DNA from: Bacillota bacterium
GTDB lineage: Bacteria > Bacillota > Clostridia > Christensenellales > CAG-138
Length of the DNA stretch: 11,371 nt
Assembly (NCBI GenBank): GCA_023451115.1
Contig: JAEXFV010000013.1
Coordinates: 1 to 11,371 of the forward strand
Direction: 5' to 3'
Shown: in pieces, positions 6,666-11,371 of the stretch
How the letters are laid out: the number at the start of each line of letters is the position of its first letter
How positions within the stretch are numbered: position 1 is the first letter of the stretch
Translations under genes and position numbers: made by a program
The notes under the pieces: generated by a model
The model's database searches: none
Told to the model about the DNA's origin: nothing
The model's input: the letters and a program-made list of their open reading frames with translations, nothing else

Positions 6666-7481
6666 ATGGACAACAAAAAAGTAGTTTTAGTCACTGGATC
6701 CAGCAAAGGAATTGGCCGGGGCATTGCTCTGGAGTTTGCAAAGGCGGGTTATGGAGTTGCGCTCCATTACAACTCATCTCAAGAGGAAGGTCTATCCGCA
6801 TTGGAGGAAATCCGTTCGTATGGTGTTCCCTGCGTTCTTTTGCAAGGTGACACTGGCGATGCAGCCGTGCCTGAACGGTTAGTGCGTGAAACAGTGGAGC
6901 AGATGGGAAGATTGGACGTTTTTGTAGCAAACGCCGGAGCCTTTCGGGGGCAAAAGCTCACTGAGTTCACCACAGAAGCCATGGATTGGTTATATCGGGT
7001 CAATTTTCGCGGCATGCTGTTAGGGGCAAAAGCTGCAGCACAATATTTCATTGATAACGAAATTGCAGGAAGCTTGCTCTTTAATACATCCGTACGGGCT
7101 TACAATGCCCATATGCACGATTGCATTTATGGCGCCCTAAAAGCGGGTATGAATCGGGCAATCGAATCATTTGCTATGGATTTAGGGCGTTACGGCATCC
7201 GTGTAAATGGCTTTGCGCCAGGTGTAATCAACGTAAAATGCTCGCCAGAAGAAGAAGCCTCCCACCCATTTTATCAAAATACCCATCGTTTTGTACCGCT
7301 TCGGAAAAATGGCCGTGCATCGGATATTGGAAAAGCTGTGGTGTGGCTGGCATCACCAGAAGCCGCATATGTATCCGGCGCCGTGCTTAAAGTAGACGGC
7401 GGGCTCTCTTGCGTGGGCGCGCCGGAAGAACTGTCCGTTTTAGAAGAAACATTTGATTTGCAAGGCATTTATCACCGATAA
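6666..7481 (+). CDS. Short-chain dehydrogenase/reductase, FabG-like
   Basis: A 271-aa classical SDR that reduces a carbonyl or oxidises an alcohol with NAD(P)H in the cytoplasm. The cofactor glycine motif TGSSKGIG is at 10-17, NAG at 89-91, the structural Asn at 114, and the catalytic Ser142, Tyr155, Lys159 (YGALK) are at the canonical spacing. The C-terminal APGVI and VSGAVLKVDGG motifs are typical of the 3-oxoacyl-ACP reductase-like group. An extension of about 20 residues after the DGG motif makes it slightly longer than FabG (about 247). It is first in a two-gene plus-strand operon with an iron alcohol dehydrogenase 18 bases downstream, and divergent from the hydrolase operon. This placement, not with fatty-acid synthesis genes, suggests a catabolic hydroxy- or keto-compound substrate. 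Confidence 0.9.
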   Translation: MDNKKVVLVTGSSKGIGRGIALEFAKAGYGVALHYNSSQEEGLSALEEIRSYGVPCVLLQGDTGDAAVPERLVRETVEQMGRLDVFVANAGAFRGQKLTEFTTEAMDWLYRVNFRGMLLGAKAAAQYFIDNEIAGSLLFNTSVRAYNAHMHDCIYGALKAGMNRAIESFAMDLGRYGIRVNGFAPGVINVKCSPEEEASHPFYQNTHRFVPLRKNGRASDIGKAVVWLASPEAAYVSGAVLKVDGGLSCVGAPEELSVLEETFDLQGIYHR

Positions 7482-7499
7482 TAAAGGGAGGATACTGCA

Positions 7500-8675
7500 A
7501 TGATACCATTTTCATATTGCAAACCCACACGCATTGTATTTGGCCCGGGCCGCTTGGATGAATTGGGAAAAGAAACAGCCCGAATTGGGAAAACCGCACT
7601 ATTGGTTCAGGATGGAGGCCCTCTGGAAGAATTGGGCATATTAAAGCGTGCCACACAATCCCTGATTTCAGAAGGTGTGCGTTGTGTCGCACTGTCTGGA
7701 GTACTCCCTAATCCTCGCTTGACAAAAATCGACGAGGGCATTGCAATTTGCAAGCGTATGCCCATCGATATCGTAATCGGTATTGGCGGTGGTTCCGCTA
7801 TCGACAGTGCAAAAGCCATTGCGCTTGGCGCAATGTATGATGGGGATGTCTGGGACTTTTATTCAGGGAAAGCGGTTCCACAAAAAGCGTTACCCATCGG
7901 AGCGGTATCAACTATTGCAGGTACCGGTGCAGAAACAGACGGCAGCAGCATCGTGTCCAACGACAGACCCGGCGGAGGGCATACCAAATGGAACGTATTC
8001 TCTCCTCATGCTTATCCTGCTTTTGCCATCATGGATCCTGGCCTTCATGTAAGCGTTCCCAAATCATTAACCGCAGCTGGAATGGCAGATGCAATTGCTC
8101 ATGCCTGCGAGGCCTATATGTTCGATTTTTCGGTACAACCATTTATGGATGAATATGTAGAATTGCTCGTCCGCTGTATTATTGAATGCGAGCCACTGCT
8201 GCAACGGTTAGATGATATCTCGTTGCGCGGGCAGGTATGCTGGTATTCTTCACAGGCAATTGATGGGTTAGGCGGCGTTGGGCGGCAAATCAATCCCATG
8301 GCCCGTTGGCCAGCCCATGCAATCCAAGCTGGAGTAGGCACTGTTACCAATACTCGCCATGGAGATGGTTTAGCGGTATTACTTCCTGCCTGTTTTTTGG
8401 CGTTAAATGAAGAAAATTCCGTGAAAACCAGCCGTTTTGCTCAGAAGGCAATGAAAATTACCGTTGAGACAGGTATGACAGACCAGCAGATTGGCCTCGC
8501 CGGAATATTGGCTCTAAAGAAGCTATTTCAAAAGTGGGGATTGCCTACCAGTTTGCGCGAACTAGGCGTTACCCAAGCGCAACTCGGCCCTATTGCAGAC
8601 GCTGTAATGGAATACCCCGGCAGAGGGTTAATACGTCGGGAATATGTAGAGAAAATATTAAACAGTTGCTACTAG
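7500..8675 (+). CDS. Iron-containing alcohol dehydrogenase (paralogue C)
   Basis: A 391-aa iron-type alcohol dehydrogenase, the sister of the minus-strand protein at 3249-4427: about 160 identities in the first 300 residues by hand count, with no gap. Metal ligands Asp197, His201, His273 and His287 are present, GGGS is at 96-99, and the second His of HxxxH is again Ala277. The loop near residue 38 reads QDGGPLEELG, with an Asp where paralogue A has Gly, so cofactor preference may differ (NAD here, NADP there; inference). The ATG has AAAGGGAGG 8 bases upstream. Having two diverged copies in opposite operons suggests different substrates, directions or cofactors rather than simple dosage. The exact alcohol is not known. 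Confidence 0.9.
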   Translation: MIPFSYCKPTRIVFGPGRLDELGKETARIGKTALLVQDGGPLEELGILKRATQSLISEGVRCVALSGVLPNPRLTKIDEGIAICKRMPIDIVIGIGGGSAIDSAKAIALGAMYDGDVWDFYSGKAVPQKALPIGAVSTIAGTGAETDGSSIVSNDRPGGGHTKWNVFSPHAYPAFAIMDPGLHVSVPKSLTAAGMADAIAHACEAYMFDFSVQPFMDEYVELLVRCIIECEPLLQRLDDISLRGQVCWYSSQAIDGLGGVGRQINPMARWPAHAIQAGVGTVTNTRHGDGLAVLLPACFLALNEENSVKTSRFAQKAMKITVETGMTDQQIGLAGILALKKLFQKWGLPTSLRELGVTQAQLGPIADAVMEYPGRGLIRREYVEKILNSCY

Positions 8676-8775
8676 CCGAAAAGCTTGGCTTCAGCATTTA
8701 AAAATATGACATTGAGCATCCTTTTATAAACACAAGCCGTAATTTGCTCTCAGCCAACAAATAGGTGGTTAAATT

Positions 8776-8824
8776 ATTCAGCTTCAGCCCCTTTCGCATA
8801 CACCTAAGGGAGTTGAAGCTGAAT
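8776..8824. repeat. 19-bp imperfect inverted repeat (hairpin)
   Basis: Arms 8776-8794 and 8806-8824 pair over 19 positions with two G-T pairs and one mismatch, around an 11-base loop (8795-8805). The outer 11 pairs, ATTCAGCTTCA and its complement, are perfect. There is no adjacent T run, so it is not a standard terminator. The right arm contains AAGGGAG (8806-8812) and reaches the ATG at 8823, so folding in RNA would hide both. It may equally be a small repeat element. Confidence 0.7.
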
Positions 8825-9092
8825 GACTATATACCCGCTACATTCTTTTTTAAAATATCAAGCGGCACGACAGAATTACGCATTGGAAACGTTTTGCTTC
8901 GCTATACGATGCATTGTGAATAACCATCTTACACAGGGAGATACATTCCAAAATCCTAACGTTCAAAATGTTGCAGTCAATAAGCAGATGGCTTTTGGGC
9001 TAAAAGACTTGCATTGTTGTACAATACCTGAGATAGTTCCACTTGGCTTCCCTCGTTCTGTAATAGGACAAACAAGGATATTCATAAAGTGA
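8823..9092 (+). CDS. Doubtful 89-aa ORF of unknown function
   Basis: ATG at 8823 with AAGGGAG 10 bases upstream, both inside the hairpin. The product is rich in Cys, His and Asn and poor in acidic residues, with no motif I recognise; such composition is common in non-coding frames. It ends 33 bases before the better-supported small ORF at 9126, so the two could be one transcript. I consider it more likely non-coding than real. Confidence 0.2.
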   Translation: MTIYPLHSFLKYQAARQNYALETFCFAIRCIVNNHLTQGDTFQNPNVQNVAVNKQMAFGLKDLHCCTIPEIVPLGFPRSVIGQTRIFIK

Positions 9093-9125
9093 GAGCAGGA
9101 AAATTCTTGTTAAGGGAGCGAGTAA

Positions 9126-9335
9126 ATGCGAAAAAACATAGTGCAAAATGTAATCATACATATTACAGAAGGCACGAACATTTCCTCCCTTGCCTGCAGG
9201 ACAAGTGAGTTTCATGTTGATATGATCGAACGAAAACTGAATGGGCTCGGGCTGACAACCGAACAGAAAATTGCTGTTATCGATAAAATCTTGGATGATT
9301 TGAAATCAAGGGAAGTCAAAGGTTTCATTCAATAA
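9126..9335 (+). CDS. Small hypothetical protein, 69 aa
   Basis: I do not recognise this protein. It has a good ribosome site, AAGGGAG ending 7 bases before the ATG, and is followed after 10 bases by a terminator, which together support a real gene. The sequence is protein-like: a probable N-terminal strand (NVIIHI), a middle part with one Cys, and a charged amphipathic C-terminal helix (about residues 40-64, with TEQKIAVIDKILDDLKSRE). No signal peptide or membrane segment is seen. Small proteins of this size are common in clostridial mobile elements, and a recombinase lies 440 bases away, but on my reading this gene is outside the element. A regulatory or accessory role is only a guess. Confidence 0.55.
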   Translation: MRKNIVQNVIIHITEGTNISSLACRTSEFHVDMIERKLNGLGLTTEQKIAVIDKILDDLKSREVKGFIQ

Positions 9336-9345
9336 GTGTTGATGT

Positions 9346-9377
9346 AGCCGCCATATACAGTATGGCGGTTTCGATTT
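9346..9377 (+). terminator. Rho-independent terminator after the 69-aa gene
   Basis: Stem 9346-9355 with 9361-9370, core CCGCCATA paired with TATGGCGG, and a 5-base loop TACAG, followed by TCGATTTTT. It starts 10 bases after the stop at 9335. Confidence 0.8.
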
Positions 9378-9577
9378 TTCAGTCCGCAACTTCCCTGAGT
9401 AAATAGTTTTACAGCCATAATTGACGCGAATTTTTCTATGTTAGCTTATGCCTTTTGTAATACGCTTTCATTTTTTCTGTGCAGTCGTAAAATCGCTCAA
9501 AGGTCAGGTCAATTCGCTTTTTTCTTCCCCTTTGTCATCCCCCGGCAATATCATTGTTTCCCTTTGTGTGGTTGTGC
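9378..9577. other. Spacer between terminator and FeoB fragment
   Basis: No complete gene. On the minus strand 9436-9534 is open for 33 codons and reads like protein (including RIDLTFERFYDC and KAYYKRHKLT, then a stop) but has no usable start; it may be the tail of a decayed gene. I could not assign it to a family. FeoB-like sequence does not continue into this stretch in any minus-strand frame. Confidence 0.4.
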
Positions 9578-9712
9578 AAAACGGCCGTTACAAGGCACAA
9601 AATTATTGGTAATGATAGCAATCAGCCGCTCCCTTGGGCTGTCGATGATGCGACAGCCTACAATTCCCGCTGCATTGCAACCAAACCCCATGCACATGAG
9701 TGGTTGATTCCC
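9578..9712 (-). pseudogene. feoB: Internal fragment of ferrous iron transporter FeoB
   Basis: Forty-five codons on the minus strand match the Gate region of the FeoB membrane domain: GFGCN, then RIIDSPRERL, then CNGRF, in the order and spacing of E. coli FeoB (GFGCN, RTLDAPRERL, CGAR). The intact protein is a GTPase-coupled Fe(II) importer of about 600-800 aa. The frame continues on both sides but similarity stops sharply after CNGRF on one side and before about GNQPL on the other, so it is a broken, non-functional piece. The open frame that covers it (9551-9865) runs out of frame into the recombinase gene. Its place right beside the recombinase's 3' end suggests the element's attachment site. 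Confidence 0.75.
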
Positions 9713-9777
9713 GAATGCGGTTTGCCGCGTTCTTATATGAACCATGCAGGTGGATAGTTCATAACCGAACGATGTTT

Positions 9778-11371
9778 TCACATTGCGTACTCCTTGACCG
9801 CCGCCTGCGTCTGAAAACGATAGAATATCTTCACCATCTGATGCTTTACCTTGCCGCACTCGCACTTTTCGTAGTGCCCTTGCCCAACCTCGATATGGTC
9901 GATGATCTTGAACAACAGCTTGGGCGTCAGCTCTGTTATATCAGTGAACTGGTGCAGCAGACGATCGAGCTTTTCACGAGAGACTTGTTCCGATGGAGCA
10001 GGCGCGGATTTTTCCACTTTTATCGTCGCCATACGGCTTTCCAGCATTTCCGCATCCTGCTCATACCTGGACAACAATTTATTCATGCGGGCATCGCTGA
10101 GCCTGCCGGCGGCGTTATCCTCATACAGCTTACCGATGATGTTTTCCAGCTCCCGCAATCGTTTCTTTATTCCGCCAAGCTCTTTGCTATTATCCTGCTG
10201 CTTCACAATGGAAAGCTGATGCTTTTGCACATAATCAAGAATAGCGGCTCGTTCCTCGCGGCTGATGCTAAGCTGTTCTTTGAGCGAGGTTAGCACGATC
10301 TCATACAACGCGTTGTAATCAATAAAGTGGTTACTACACTCTTTGGAGCTGTAGAGCTTGTATCCTCCGCAGGTCAAGTTTGCGGGCGAGCCTTTCTTGC
10401 GCGTGCCAGTGGCGGACATGTTACGCCCGCAGTCAGCGCATTTGGCGATACCGGAGAACAGGTTGTAGAATTCGCCTTTCTTTTCGCACGTCCTAGCTGT
10501 CGCTCTGCGCTGCACTAGATCAAAGGACTCCTCATCCACCAGCGCTTCATGAGTGTTCTCCACTATGATCCATTTGTCCCGCGAATTTCTGACAGTCAAA
10601 TGGCTTTTGAACGAAACTTTGGTGGTTTTTCCCTGCGCAATATGTCCAAGGTAGACGATATTTTGCAGCATCTTGGTTATTGTTGCGCTCGTCCATTCCT
10701 GCCGCTGTGAGTATTGGTTCACGTTCAAGCCTTCATGCGTCATGCAGCGGTAGACGGCAGGCGACGGTATGTTTTGTGCATTGAGCGTTCGCGCGATTTC
10801 GATGGGCAGCGCGCCGTTTGCCGCCATGCGAAATATCAGCTTTACGATCTCACCAGACTGCGCATCAACAACTAAGTGATTCTTATCCGCAGGGTCTTTC
10901 TGATAACCATAAGGTGCGAAAGCCGCGATATATGCGCCGTCCCGCATTTTTGTGGTGAACGCCGAGCGTATCTTTTTCGACGTGTCGCGGGCGTACATCT
11001 CGTTGATGACGTTCTTGAACGGGGCGATATCCGTGTACGGGCTGTCGGAATCGTAGCCGTCGTTGATAGCGATATAGCGAACACCCTTCGATGGAAAGTA
11101 TATCTCCGTGTACTGTCCAGCCGTGATATAATCGCGCCCGAGTCGGGACAGATCCTTCGTGATAACGAGGTTGATCTTCTTTGCCTCGATGTCGGCTATC
11201 ATCCGCTTAAAGTCGGGTCGGTCGAAGTTCGTGCCGCTCCAGCCATCGTCCACATATTCATCAAATACCGAGTATCCCTTATCCGCCGCGTAGCTTCTGA
11301 GCATTTTGCGCTGCGTCGTGATGCTCGCACTTTCCACTGCGCCGTCGTCGTCTCTTGAAAGGCGCATATAC
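9778..11371 (-). CDS. Large serine recombinase, TnpX/TndX-like (N-terminus beyond window)
   Basis: At least 530 residues of a large serine site-specific recombinase that integrates and excises a mobile element. The serine resolvase catalytic domain fills about the first 145 visible residues: nucleophile Ser in RLSRDD next to the window edge, then DDGWSGTNFDRP, ITKDLSRLGRD and YARDTSKKIRS. The recombinase DNA-binding domain follows (about 150-270), then a zinc-ribbon (CADCG near 308, further Cys near 331 and 342), a coiled-coil-prone stretch (about 380-440) and a C-terminal DUF4368-like tail (LTPKLLFKIIDHIEV). Family members are about 530-560 aa, so only some 10-20 residues are missing at the right edge. 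By eye it is more GC-rich than its left neighbours, consistent with transfer. The 3' end lies about 65 bases from the FeoB fragment. Confidence 0.93.
   Translation of the reverse strand, partial: YMRLSRDDDGAVESASITTQRKMLRSYAADKGYSVFDEYVDDGWSGTNFDRPDFKRMIADIEAKKINLVITKDLSRLGRDYITAGQYTEIYFPSKGVRYIAINDGYDSDSPYTDIAPFKNVINEMYARDTSKKIRSAFTTKMRDGAYIAAFAPYGYQKDPADKNHLVVDAQSGEIVKLIFRMAANGALPIEIARTLNAQNIPSPAVYRCMTHEGLNVNQYSQRQEWTSATITKMLQNIVYLGHIAQGKTTKVSFKSHLTVRNSRDKWIIVENTHEALVDEESFDLVQRRATARTCEKKGEFYNLFSGIAKCADCGRNMSATGTRKKGSPANLTCGGYKLYSSKECSNHFIDYNALYEIVLTSLKEQLSISREERAAILDYVQKHQLSIVKQQDNSKELGGIKKRLRELENIIGKLYEDNAAGRLSDARMNKLLSRYEQDAEMLESRMATIKVEKSAPAPSEQVSREKLDRLLHQFTDITELTPKLLFKIIDHIEVGQGHYEKCECGKVKHQMVKIFYRFQTQAAVKEYAM

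Larger units (their letters stand above)
8676..9125. other. Gene-poor spacer with a long hairpin
   Basis: No recognisable gene. A weak 6-bp hairpin near 8674-8690 lacks a T run and is not a convincing terminator. The stretch contains the hairpin at 8776-8824 and a doubtful ORF at 8823-9092. On the minus strand there is a 40-codon ORF starting near 9088 that matches nothing I know. The region could hold remnants of decayed genes. Confidence 0.5.

Noticed and set aside
3249..8675. Loss of a metal ligand in the three alcohol dehydrogenases
   Set aside because: On counting spacing against FucO (His263, His267, His277) the missing residue is the non-ligand His267; the four ligands are present.
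8674..8690. Hairpin just after the paralogue C stop as a terminator
   Set aside because: Only about 6 bp of stem and no T run follows.
9637..9658. Perfect 8-bp hairpin GGCTGTCG/CGACAGCC
   Set aside because: It coincides with codons for the conserved FeoB GCRIIDSP motif and has no T run, so it is probably a coding coincidence.
9551..9865. 104-codon minus-strand ORF as an intact gene
   Set aside because: It is a FeoB fragment read through into the recombinase in the wrong frame; no complete domain.

Overview
The window reads as chromosomal DNA from an anaerobic, fermentative Firmicute, most likely a gut clostridium of the Oscillospiraceae or Lachnospiraceae kind. The reasons are strong AGGAGG-type ribosome sites, clostridial-style acetyl-CoA/butyrate chain enzymes, a TnpX/TndX-like large serine recombinase, and a ferrous-iron transporter (FeoB) fragment of clostridial type. 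No rRNA, tRNA or CRISPR array was seen. The species assignment is inference only.

Region 1 (1-3145, + strand) is a four-gene run: the 3' end of a thiolase, a 3-hydroxyacyl-CoA dehydrogenase (hbd type), an acetate-kinase-family protein and a crotonase. It ends at a strong hairpin terminator (3180-3210) shared with the convergent operon. Together these enzymes interconvert acetoacetyl-CoA, 3-hydroxybutyryl-CoA and crotonyl-CoA (or substituted analogues), and the kinase could recover ATP from an acyl phosphate. The kinase keeps its ATP-side residues but has three substitutions at the acyl/catalytic side. The dehydrogenase has Ile in place of the Asn of the usual HFFNP motif.

Region 2 (3249-8675) is a divergent pair of operons. 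The minus-strand operon runs from about 6580 down to 3249: a short membrane-transporter-like remnant, a metallo-beta-lactamase-fold hydrolase of the lactonase type, and two iron-containing alcohol dehydrogenases. The plus-strand operon has a FabG-like short-chain dehydrogenase and a third iron-containing alcohol dehydrogenase. The outer two of the three alcohol dehydrogenases are paralogues, about 53% identical by hand count over 300 ungapped residues, and lie in opposite orientation. Hydrolase, several oxidoreductases, CoA chain enzymes and a kinase together look like an accessory module that opens a (possibly lactone or ester) substrate, adjusts alcohol/carbonyl groups and cleaves the chain for acetyl-CoA and ATP. 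The substrate cannot be read from the sequence.

Region 3 (8676-9777) is gene-poor. It holds a 19-bp hairpin covering the ribosome site and start of a doubtful ORF, a small 69-aa protein with its own ribosome site and terminator, and a 45-codon internal piece of FeoB on the minus strand. Region 4 (9778-11371) is a large serine recombinase on the minus strand, cut by the window's right edge. Its 3' end lies about 65 bp from the FeoB piece, which suggests a mobile element whose left end sits in a former feoB gene and which extends to the right beyond the window.
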